From Paenibacillus cellulosilyticus (GTDB taxonomy: Bacteria; Bacillota; Bacilli; Paenibacillales; Paenibacillaceae): a stretch of 64,000 bases of DNA. Below the pieces are notes generated by a model that saw only the letters and a list, made by a program, of their open reading frames with translations, was not told where the DNA came from and searched no databases. The translations under genes and the position numbers were made by a program. The stretch is from the NCBI RefSeq assembly GCF_003182255.1, contig NZ_QGTQ01000003.1, forward strand, positions 384,537 through 448,536, read 5' to 3'. Every line of letters starts with the position of its first letter. The first letter of the stretch is position 1. Shown here in pieces: positions 17,593 through 24,839 of the stretch.

Positions 17593-18282
17593 ATGAAGTC
17601 TATTCTAATTATTGAAGACGAGCGTTCCATCGCCGAGCTTCAACGTGATTACCTTGAGAGCAATGGCTACCGTGCCGATATTGAGGTGAAAGGCGACGTA
17701 GGGCTGAAGCGGGTGCTGGAAGAAGAGTTTGATCTCATTATTCTCGATGTCATGCTGCCCAATATGGACGGCTTCGAAATTTGCAGACGCATTAGACAGA
17801 CGCTGAACGTACCGATTTTAATGGTATCTGCAAAAAAAGAAGATATCGATAAAATACGTGGTTTGGGACTTGGTGCAGACGACTACATAACCAAGCCTTT
17901 CAGCCCCAGTGAGCTGGTAGCTAGGGTCAAAGCGCATCTTACCCGTTATGAACGGCTTACCGGTGATAAGCAGCACAGCAGCGACTCATTGACGATTCGC
18001 GGACTAACGATAGACAAGCTAACCCATCAAGTTACGATTCGAGATCAGAACATCTTGCTGACGGGAAAAGAGTTCGATCTGTTGTTAGTGCTAGTCCAAC
18101 ATCCGAACCGAGTTTTCACCAAGGAAGAGTTGTTCGAACGGGTATGGGGGTTGGAATCGATTGGCGATATCGGCACCGTAACCGTCCATATTCGGCGGCT
18201 TCGCGAGAAGATCGAGCTTGATCCATCGAATCCGCAATATATCGATACCGTATGGGGAGTCGGATACAGGCTGAAAGTATAA
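17593..18282 (+). CDS. OmpR/PhoB-family response regulator
   Basis: The 229-residue product has a receiver domain with acidic pocket EDE near residues 8-10, phosphoacceptor D52 in LIILDVMLPNMDG, and the switch lysine in YITKPFSP, followed by a winged-helix DNA-binding domain (LLTGKEFDLLLVLVQHPNRV, VTVHIRRLREKIE, WGVGYRLKV). The ATG at 17593 is used because AGGTGA, which includes the kinase stop codon, lies 10 bases upstream. No terminator separates it from the RND gene. Confidence 0.95.
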   Translation: MKSILIIEDERSIAELQRDYLESNGYRADIEVKGDVGLKRVLEEEFDLIILDVMLPNMDGFEICRRIRQTLNVPILMVSAKKEDIDKIRGLGLGADDYITKPFSPSELVARVKAHLTRYERLTGDKQHSSDSLTIRGLTIDKLTHQVTIRDQNILLTGKEFDLLLVLVQHPNRVFTKEELFERVWGLESIGDIGTVTVHIRRLREKIELDPSNPQYIDTVWGVGYRLKV

Positions 18283-18345
18283 GCAGTCAGTCTGGATTTG
18301 CATGATAGATGGTATTTATTTTATACAGGGAATGGAGTGACAGTA

Positions 18346-21300
18346 TTGAAAAGCATTATTCGATTTTCATTGAACAACAAATTTGCACTGTGGATTATGA
18401 CCATCATCGTACTGTTTGCCGGTATGTACTCGAGCATGCAGATGAAGATGGAGACGCTGCCTGATATTACAATTCCGATTGTCAGCGTAACAACGGTATA
18501 TCCTGGTGCCGCTCCGGAATCGGTCATGAACGATGTGACGAAGCCGATTGAGCAGCAGGTTCGTAACCTAGAAGGGGTCGAGAACGTAACATCGACTTCG
18601 ATGGAGAACGCATCTTCCATCGTTATTCAATACGGTTTTGACAAAAACATGGATAAGGCAAAGAGCGAAGTGGCTGAAGCACTCAGCGGACTGACTCTGC
18701 CGGAAGGTGTGAACGCTCCGGATATTTCGCGTATCTCGTTGAATGCGTTCCCTGTCATGTCGCTCAGTGTAGCGAACAAGGATCTGTCCTTGGAGCAGCT
18801 GACGAAGATCGTCGAGACAGAAGTTGTTCCTGCAATTCAAGGTACTGAAGGCGTAGCTTCGGTCCAAATCTCGGGTCAGCATGTGAAGTCGGCAGAGCTG
18901 ACGTTCAAGGCGGACAAGCTTAGTCAATACGGGCTAACGGAAGATACAGTTAAGGGTATCATTAAAGGCTCGTCGCTGTCCGTTCCACTTGGTCTGTTCA
19001 CGTTCGGCAGCGAAGAGAACACGGTTGTTGTCGACGGCAATGTATGGACAGAGGACGATCTGAACAATCTGCAAATTCCTGTAACACCAACGGGTGCAGG
19101 CGGTACAGCACAAGGAACAGCAGGTGCTGGTGCAGCAGGTCAGAGCGCCCCACAAACAGGCGCAGCCATTCAATTGCCTACGGTGAAGCTGTCTGAAGTG
19201 GCGGACCTGACGATTATCGGTAAGGCTTCATCGATCTCCCGTACGAACGGTCAAGATGCCATCGGCATCTCGGTTGTGAAAGCGGCGGACGCTAATACGG
19301 TTGATGTCGTCAACGGTGTGAAGGACGAAGTGAAGAGCCTGTCGGAAGACAATAAAGGCTTGGAAATTCTAACCGTGTATGACCAAGGTGAACCAATCGA
19401 GAAATCGGTCAATACGATGCTGAGCAAAGCATTCATTGGTGCTGCGTTCGCGATTGTGATCATTCTCGTCTTCCTGCGTGATATTCGTTCGACGATCATT
19501 GCGGTTGTATCGATACCACTGTCGATCTTCATCGCATTGCTCATCTTGAACCAGCTTGATATTACGCTAAACATTATGACCCTCGGCGCTATGACCGTCG
19601 CGATAGGACGGGTAATAGACGACTCGATTGTCGTTATCGAGAACATGTACCGCCGTATGTCGCTTGCTACGGAGAAGCTGACGGGTAAAGAGCTGATGCT
19701 CGAGTCGACGCGTGAAATGTTCATCCCGATTCTCGCATCGACGATCGTAACGATCGCCGTATTCTTGCCTATGGGCTTCGTATCGGGTGCTGTCGGCCAG
19801 ATCTTCATGCCATTCGCACTGACGATCGTATTCTCGCTGCTCGCTTCGCTGCTTGTTGCGATTACAGTTGTTCCTATGCTCGCGCATCTCATGTTCCGTA
19901 ACGGACTGAACAATGTGAAGCATCATGAAGATAAGCCAGGCCGTCTGGCCGGTGCCTATCGTCGTTCGCTTCGTTGGACGCTCGACCATAAGCTTGTGAC
20001 GTCGCTTCTTGCGATCGTGCTCCTCGTCGGCAGCTTGTGCCTGACGCCGCTCATCGGCTTCAGCTTCCTGCCATCCGAAGGCGAAAAGACGATGATGATT
20101 ACGTACAACCCAGCACCAGGTGAAACGCTGGAGCAAGTGACAGATTTGGGTTCGAAGGCAGAGAAAGAGCTGCTGAACCGTGAGAATGTTGAGATGATGC
20201 AGTACACGATTGGCAGCGGTAATCCGCTCAGCCCAGGTGCATCGAAGCAAGGGCTAATTTACTTGAATTACAATGAAGACACACCGAAATTCGATGATGA
20301 GAAAACAGCTGTCATCGACATGCTGACCGCTCTCGGCGGTAAAGGCGAATGGAAGCAGCAGGACTTCACTGGCGGCGGTATCGGCGGCAGCGGCATGTCG
20401 CTCACCGTATATGGCCCTGATATGGAGACGCTGCAAAACGTCGTCGGACAAATCGCAGACAACTGGAAGAAGAACGACAAGCTGACGAATGTTGACACCA
20501 GTCTTGCGAAGACTTACAAGCAGTACAAGCTCGTTGCTGACCAAGCGAAGCTAAGCCAATACGGCTTGACGGCTGGTCAAGTGGCGATGGCACTGTCTCC
20601 GGCTCGTACGCAAGAACAGCTGACGACCATCACGAAGGATGACGAGAAGCTGAATGTTACGGTACATGTTGATGAGAAAACGTACAACAGCATCTCGGAT
20701 CTCGAGAACGAACAGCTGATGTCTCCGCTCGGATTTACAGTTGCACTTAAAGATGTCGTGAAGGTAGAGGAAGGCCAGTCGCCGAATACGATCACGCGCA
20801 AAGACGACAAAGTATATGCGGAAGTAACCGCAGATGCGAAAACAGCCGACATCTCCAAAGTTTCGTCCGATGTACAAAAAGAAATCGACGCCATGGATCT
20901 TCCAGCAGGCGTTACGACCGAAATGGGCGGCGCTACGCAGGACATGAATGAGGCGTTTTCGCAGCTGATCCTTGCAATGGTTGCCGCAATCGCTATCGTA
21001 TACCTCGTGCTCGTCATTACGTTCGGCGGCGCACGCACGCCGTTCGCGATTTTGTTCTCGCTGCCGTTCACCGTTATCGGTGCATTGGTCGGTCTTCTTA
21101 TCGCAGGTGAGACGATTAGCGTTACAGCGTTGATCGGTATGCTCATGCTGATCGGTATCGTGGTAACGAACGCAATCGTATTGGTCGACCGCGTAATCCA
21201 CAAGGAAGCAGAAGGCTTGTCCGTGCGTGAGGCATTGCTCGAAGCAGCAGGCACGCGTCTGCGTCCAATTCTGATGACGGCAATCGCGACGATCGGCGCA

Positions 21301-21471
21301 TTGCTCCCGCTTGCACTCGGCTTCGAGTCCGGCGGTCTGATCTCCAAAGGTCTCGGCATCACGGTAATCGGCGGTCTGACAAGCTCGACGCTGCTGACCC
21401 TGATCTTCGTGCCGATGGTATACGAGCTGCTGAACCGCAAACGCAAGTTCAAAGGAAGAGCGGCTGAGTAA
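18346..21471 (+). CDS. RND-family efflux transporter, SwrC/AcrB type
   Basis: This 1041-residue inner-membrane pump has the RND pattern: TM1 after the N-terminus, a large outer loop (PDITIPIVSVTTVYPGAAPE), TM2-6 with GRVIDDSIVVIENMYR, a second large loop and TM8-12 (GIVVTNAIVLVDRV). It belongs with the Gram-positive SwrC (YerP) pumps that export surfactants and other amphiphiles. A Gly/Ala-rich low-complexity insert (about residues 245-275) interrupts the first loop. The TTG at 18346 is chosen because GGAG lies 8 bases ahead and the product then starts MKSIIRFSLNNKFA as in relatives. The kinase/regulator pair upstream probably controls it. Confidence 0.93.
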   Translation: MKSIIRFSLNNKFALWIMTIIVLFAGMYSSMQMKMETLPDITIPIVSVTTVYPGAAPESVMNDVTKPIEQQVRNLEGVENVTSTSMENASSIVIQYGFDKNMDKAKSEVAEALSGLTLPEGVNAPDISRISLNAFPVMSLSVANKDLSLEQLTKIVETEVVPAIQGTEGVASVQISGQHVKSAELTFKADKLSQYGLTEDTVKGIIKGSSLSVPLGLFTFGSEENTVVVDGNVWTEDDLNNLQIPVTPTGAGGTAQGTAGAGAAGQSAPQTGAAIQLPTVKLSEVADLTIIGKASSISRTNGQDAIGISVVKAADANTVDVVNGVKDEVKSLSEDNKGLEILTVYDQGEPIEKSVNTMLSKAFIGAAFAIVIILVFLRDIRSTIIAVVSIPLSIFIALLILNQLDITLNIMTLGAMTVAIGRVIDDSIVVIENMYRRMSLATEKLTGKELMLESTREMFIPILASTIVTIAVFLPMGFVSGAVGQIFMPFALTIVFSLLASLLVAITVVPMLAHLMFRNGLNNVKHHEDKPGRLAGAYRRSLRWTLDHKLVTSLLAIVLLVGSLCLTPLIGFSFLPSEGEKTMMITYNPAPGETLEQVTDLGSKAEKELLNRENVEMMQYTIGSGNPLSPGASKQGLIYLNYNEDTPKFDDEKTAVIDMLTALGGKGEWKQQDFTGGGIGGSGMSLTVYGPDMETLQNVVGQIADNWKKNDKLTNVDTSLAKTYKQYKLVADQAKLSQYGLTAGQVAMALSPARTQEQLTTITKDDEKLNVTVHVDEKTYNSISDLENEQLMSPLGFTVALKDVVKVEEGQSPNTITRKDDKVYAEVTADAKTADISKVSSDVQKEIDAMDLPAGVTTEMGGATQDMNEAFSQLILAMVAAIAIVYLVLVITFGGARTPFAILFSLPFTVIGALVGLLIAGETISVTALIGMLMLIGIVVTNAIVLVDRVIHKEAEGLSVREALLEAAGTRLRPILMTAIATIGALLPLALGFESGGLISKGLGITVIGGLTSSTLLTLIFVPMVYELLNRKRKFKGRAAE

Positions 21472-21512
21472 GCTTCGTCTACCGTCGAAAGCAGCTAAGA
21501 GCCATAACTAAA

Positions 21513-21561
21513 GAAGAGGTTGTCCCAGCCAGTCTAACTGGCCGAGGACAACCTCTTTTTG
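21513..21561 (+). terminator. intrinsic terminator after RND gene
   Basis: AAGAGGTTGTCC pairs with GGACAACCTCTT with a loop carrying its own small hairpin; TTTTT follows. Confidence 0.9.
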
Positions 21562-21722
21562 CTGCAATTATTAGCTCGTATAAGTCTTTTACGGAAAGGT
21601 GAGCTTAAATGTGATCGGCATAAATAATCTTACACCGCTCTAATGGACGACAAAACCGTCTCACTCTGCTGTTGTTATAGTTCAAACACAATTTGCTCTT
21701 GCATGTAGCTCGAACAAAAGCT

Positions 21723-21859
21723 TTGCCCCACAGGGGCACGCGACTCCCAGCACGCAGCATCTCACTCCCGCCTCTGTCCTGCCACCGCCCCCTTCCGGGG
21801 TCCAGGGGACGGGAGTCCCATGGGGTCCTCCCTAGCAGGGAGGATTTAGGTGGGTAGAA
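21723..21859. repeat. GC-rich palindromic intergenic element
   Basis: This ~135-base stretch is much richer in GC than its surroundings and has several nested inverted repeats: GCCCCACAGGGGC, GACTCCC (21742-21748 region) against GGGAGTC near 21811, and TCCTCCCTAGCAGGGAGGA. It resembles the dispersed GGGGTCCAGGGG-type palindromic units seen in many bacterial genomes, but only one copy is in the window. The rest of the 21,562-21,722 gap holds nothing recognisable. Confidence 0.45.
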
Positions 21860-21876
21860 ATAAGGAGGAAATTTCC

Positions 21877-22215
21877 ATGCCAATGACGAAATGGAAAACA
21901 TGGTTCCTTGCAGCTGTCATGCTGTTTACACTGCCCCATCCCGCGATCAGCAGCGCTGCTGCAATGAGCGCTCGCCTTCAGCCAACGTACGCTGAATGGG
22001 GACGTCTTGCTGTCGATTACGCAATCAAGGAGTACAAGGCAGAAGTCATCGATTATGCATACGAGGGACGGTATCCAGCTTCGAACAACCATGTGGAATA
22101 TCGCTTCCGTCTTTGGGTTCGGAAGAACGCCAAGGAATATGCGATCCGTATTGCTGTACAAGTGAATCCATCGTCTGGTGAACGGATGGGACTGAAGCTG
22201 ACAGAACTGCAGTGA
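21877..22215 (+). CDS. Small secreted DUF3889-like protein
   Basis: The 112-residue product starts with a signal peptide (basic MPMTKWK, hydrophobic FLAAVMLFTLPHP, likely cleavage after SSAAA). The mature part has YAEWGRLAVDYAIKEYKAEVIDY and a C-terminal FRLWVRKNAKEYAIRIAVQV segment that resembles DUF3889, a family of small extracellular proteins in Bacillales with no known role. The ATG at 21877 is preferred over 21850 because a full AAGGAGG lies 8 bases ahead. No terminator separates it from the next gene. Confidence 0.75.
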   Translation: MPMTKWKTWFLAAVMLFTLPHPAISSAAAMSARLQPTYAEWGRLAVDYAIKEYKAEVIDYAYEGRYPASNNHVEYRFRLWVRKNAKEYAIRIAVQVNPSSGERMGLKLTELQ

Positions 22216-22251
22216 ACCAATATTAAGGATGAGCAGAAGGGAAGATCGGTC

Positions 22252-22566
22252 ATGTTGATGACGACAACGAACGCTATTGAAGGTCGTGCAATCGAGGATT
22301 ATATCGGTATTGTAACGGGAGAAGCCATTATGGGTGCGAACATTGTGCGGGACTTCTTGGCATCCATAACCGATGTGATCGGAGGCCGATCTGGTGCGTA
22401 CGAGAACAAGCTGAAGGAAGCAAGAGATGTCGCATTTGGAGAAATGCGTGAACAAGCGCAGCGTTTCGGAGCCAACGGTATCGTTGGCGTCGATATTGAC
22501 TATGAGGTCGTTCGTGACGGCATGTTGATGGTTGCAGTTAGTGGTACGGCAGTGAAATTCCGCTAG
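22252..22566 (+). CDS. YbjQ/UPF0145-family protein
   Basis: The 104-residue protein matches the YbjQ (UPF0145, putative heavy-metal-binding) family: [22 protein letters not shown], then [18 protein letters not shown] and [15 protein letters not shown]. These small proteins form pentameric assemblies; their function is not established. AAGGGA sits 9 bases before the ATG. It lies between a secreted DUF3889-like gene and a rhodanese gene, with a copper ATPase just beyond the inserted IS element; a metal-related role is a weak inference from that. Confidence 0.88.
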   Translation: MLMTTTNAIEGRAIEDYIGIVTGEAIMGANIVRDFLASITDVIGGRSGAYENKLKEARDVAFGEMREQAQRFGANGIVGVDIDYEVVRDGMLMVAVSGTAVKFR

Positions 22567-22639
22567 AGTGGACATGCGTATCTCAATATAGGTACAATGG
22601 AATGGACAACCATTTCGCCAGCTGAAGGAGATTGGAATT

Positions 22640-22954
22640 ATGTATACAGAAATAAGCACAGACGAACTGCTAAGCAGACTGGAGCAAGGCGAAAAGCTGT
22701 ATTTAATCGATGTTCGTGAGCCGGATGAATGGGCAGACGGCCACGTGGCAGAAGCGATTAGTATCCCGCTCTCCCAACTGCAAGCAAGAGTCGGTGAACT
22801 GGCTTCCAATGGCGAAGAGCCATTTATACTCATGTGCAGAAGCGGCAATCGCAGCAGCAGAGCGTGCGACTATTTGGCTGCACTCGGTTATGAGGTCGTT
22901 AATGTTGCAGGCGGTATGCTGAACTGGAACGGTAAAGTAGTTACTGGTGAATAG
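22640..22954 (+). CDS. Rhodanese-domain sulfurtransferase
   Basis: This 104-residue single-domain rhodanese carries the family start YLIDVREPDEWADGHVAEAISIPL and the active-site loop C66-RSGNRS, a six-residue loop of the GlpE/PspE type that takes sulfane sulfur as a persulfide. It has no signal peptide and is cytoplasmic. GAAGGAG precedes the ATG. The gene is closed by a hairpin terminator whose T tract became the target site of the adjoining insertion sequence. Confidence 0.93.
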   Translation: MYTEISTDELLSRLEQGEKLYLIDVREPDEWADGHVAEAISIPLSQLQARVGELASNGEEPFILMCRSGNRSSRACDYLAALGYEVVNVAGGMLNWNGKVVTGE

Positions 22955-22977
22955 TTTGAAGTAGAGCATGAACACAA

Positions 22978-23028
22978 TGAAGCTCGTATTCTCCTTTCGA
23001 TATGAAAGGAAGGATGCGGGCTTTTTTT
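22978..23028 (+). terminator. intrinsic terminator after rhodanese gene
   Basis: A long imperfect stem with G-U pairs ends in CTCCTTTC / GAAAGGAAG around GATAT and is followed by seven Ts. The last bases overlap the 8-bp target duplication of the IS. Confidence 0.75.
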
Positions 23029-23034
23029 GATAAA

Positions 23035-23059
23035 GGCTTTGTTAAACCTTAATGTTGAT
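23035..23059 (+). repeat. left terminal inverted repeat of the IS
   Basis: Begins GGCTTTGTTAAA and ends TAATGTTGAT; matches the inverted right end except at positions 5, 13, 14 and 15. Confidence 0.9.
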
Positions 23060-23124
23060 ATTGGATAGTTACAAACAAATGTTCTGTAATAAAGGTGACA
23101 ATTTGGTTCGGAGATGATTTGTCT

Positions 23125-24043
23125 ATGGATTTAAAGGAGCTAAAAAAGCTTGCTGATACATTAGACGATAGTGGTAAAGCAGGAACTTATCTTCTTTTTG
23201 CAATCCAGAACTAAAGGTGTGTCAGCTCCCGTTCGAGCAATTGACGAAATCCAAGAGCAGAAGAATAAAGATGGGCTTGTTTGTCCGCATTGCAAAACTC
23301 ATTCTGTCGTTCGTTTTGGGAAGTACGTCGTAAAAACACGTGCTGGAGAGGTTAAACGTCAGCGTTACCGCTGTAAATCCTGTCGCCAAACCTTTAATGA
23401 CCTTACAAACACCCCTCTTCAACGAACGAGAAGACCTCATGTGTGGGTTCGTTTTATTGAATGCCTGATTGAGGGCTATTCGCTGAGAAAATGTGCCGAG
23501 CAATTAAACGACGAAGTCACACATGTCACCTTGTTTTACTGGCGACATAAGATTCTTGCTGCCCTAAAACAGATTCCAACCGAATCATTTCAAGGTATCG
23601 TTGAAATGGACGAGACCCACTTTCTGTACTCCGAAAAGGGCAAGCGGAACATCACCGAACGCAAGCCACGTAAACGAGGCGGAAAAGCCAAATATCGTGG
23701 CATAAGCAAGGACCAAGTGTGTGTCCTCGATGCCCGTGACCGTCAGAAAATGACTTACTCTGGCGCTCTTGGGCGTGGTCGAATTCGGACAACGAAATTG
23801 GATGAGGCGATTGGCGGTCATCTATCGGACTCAAACGTGCTTTGCACTGATTCTTGGCGGGCATTCAGCTCCTATGCGAATGCAAAGGGCTTGGCTCATT
23901 ACCGATTCAAGTCCGACGGAAAACAACGTGTCAAAGGCGTTTATCATATCCAAAACGTAAACAGCTATCACAGCCGCTTGAAGAAATGGATGGACCGCTT
24001 CAATGGTGTAGCAACCAAATATCTACAACATTATTTGGCTTGA
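23125..24043 (+). pseudogene. IS1595-family (ISXO2-like) transposase, frameshifted
   Basis: The body (from ~23180) encodes an N-terminal zinc ribbon (CPHCKTHSVVRFGK and RYRCKSCRQTF) and a DDE-type catalytic domain with MDETHFLYSEKGKRN, LCTDSWRAFSSYA and NVNSYHSRLKKWMDRFNG (D-D-N pattern). The natural start appears to be the ATG at 23125 (MDLKELKKLADTLDDS, preceded by a purine-rich site), but that frame stops after 29 codons. The transposase frame resumes one base off at about 23170, consistent with one extra G in AGTGGTA. A GTG at 23171 could still start a shortened protein. The 3' end stops at YLQHYLA; a second frame slip there would add about 30 residues to 24129. Confidence 0.85.
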
Positions 24044-24219
24044 CACGAACACAAAGCTTCGGCTATCTGTTTATTCTTGTTAAGCGGGCAGAACAGCTCA
24101 GCTTTATTGAAATAGCGGTGACGAGATGAATATTTAGGTAATTATTGTTACATCTAGAGGATTAGTCATAATTGTAGAGAATAGGTGTTTAATAACTTTT
24201 TCTGAAAGAGGACATGAAA

Positions 24220-24639
24220 ATGAATGACACAACAGAAACAAAAACACTTGTTCATACAGTAGTTCAGGTGAGACTGCCTGCTAGAGATATTGATGAATCC
24301 GTAGCATGGTATGAGAAATATTTCGGGTTTGCACATTGCTGGAAAACTGAAGAAGAATCAGATTTGAAGCTTGAACCAGGACCCTACTTGTTTTTAAAAC
24401 GAGTAGAACAACCGACACCGATTCATATTGTGTCACAAGGAAGACCCTATGCAGTTCTTTGTATAAAAACTTCTAATGTCTTTGAATGTTACCGAAGATT
24501 CATCGAGGCCGGTGAAGAAGTAACCGAAATAACCTATACTTGGAATATTGACCGCTTTCCAGAATTCAATGTCACAGACCCTACGGGGAATGTTATTAAT
24601 GTTGCTAACTATCCCGATTTACAGATTACTGGTTTTTAA
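24220..24639 (+). CDS. VOC/glyoxalase-bleomycin-resistance family passenger protein
   Basis: The 139-residue product has the vicinal-oxygen-chelate fold pattern: HTVVQVRLPARDIDESVAWYEKYFGF at the start, GRPYAVLCIKTSNVFECYRRFIEAG in the middle and FNVTDPTGNVINVANYP at the end. Such proteins include lactoylglutathione lyase-like enzymes and drug-binding proteins; no specific substrate is evident. AAAGAGG lies 8 bases before the ATG at 24220 (an earlier ATG at 24214 is too close). It lies wholly inside the IS ends and is AT-richer than the flanking chromosome, which supports arrival with the element. Confidence 0.85.
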   Translation: MNDTTETKTLVHTVVQVRLPARDIDESVAWYEKYFGFAHCWKTEEESDLKLEPGPYLFLKRVEQPTPIHIVSQGRPYAVLCIKTSNVFECYRRFIEAGEEVTEITYTWNIDRFPEFNVTDPTGNVINVANYPDLQITGF

Positions 24640-24667
24640 GCTATCGGGGAACGATAGCTCAATTATC

Positions 24668-24694
24668 CGCCTTTTCACAAAGGCGTTTTTCTTT
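24668..24694 (+). terminator. terminator of the IS passenger gene
   Basis: CGCCTTT pairs with AAAGGCG, followed by TTTTTCTTTT. A second small hairpin, AGCTATCG/CGATAGCT, lies at 24639-24659. Confidence 0.85.
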
Positions 24695-24703
24695 TGTTCA
24701 CAA

Positions 24704-24728
24704 ATCAACATTAGAATTTAACATAGCC
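24704..24728 (-). repeat. right terminal inverted repeat of the IS
   Basis: Read on the minus strand it begins GGCTATGTTAAA and ends TAATGTTGAT; the TTGATAAA target copy follows at 24729-24736. Confidence 0.9.
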
Positions 24729-24839
24729 TTGATAAAAGAAATGCCTACAATCACACCTGCAAGAGAAGATGAGACATGCATGCACGGCAGCCTACATACA
24801 ATGGGGAGAGACAAGCGACGAGAAAGGAGTGGCGCATCC

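Larger units (their letters stand above)
23035..24728 (+). mobile_element. Complete IS1595-like element with passenger gene
   Basis: The element is 1694 bp. Its ends are inverted repeats of 25 bp (23035-23059 and 24704-24728, both reading inward from GGCT, 21 of 25 positions identical). The flanks carry a perfect 8-bp direct repeat TTGATAAA (23027-23034 and 24729-24736), the duplication size of the IS1595 family. Inside are an ISXO2-like transposase, frameshifted near its start, and a VOC-family gene with its own ribosome site and terminator. IS1595-group elements are known to carry passenger genes. It separates the rhodanese terminator from the copper ATPase promoter region. Confidence 0.9.

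Noticed and set aside
21832..22848. 338-codon minus-strand frame across three small genes
   Set aside because: It is antisense to DUF3889-like, YbjQ and rhodanese genes, each with its own ribosome site; composition is not protein-like.
24729..24839. TTG start for the copper ATPase at the IS target duplication
   Set aside because: No ribosome site; the family N-terminus and AAAGGAG favour ATG 24840.
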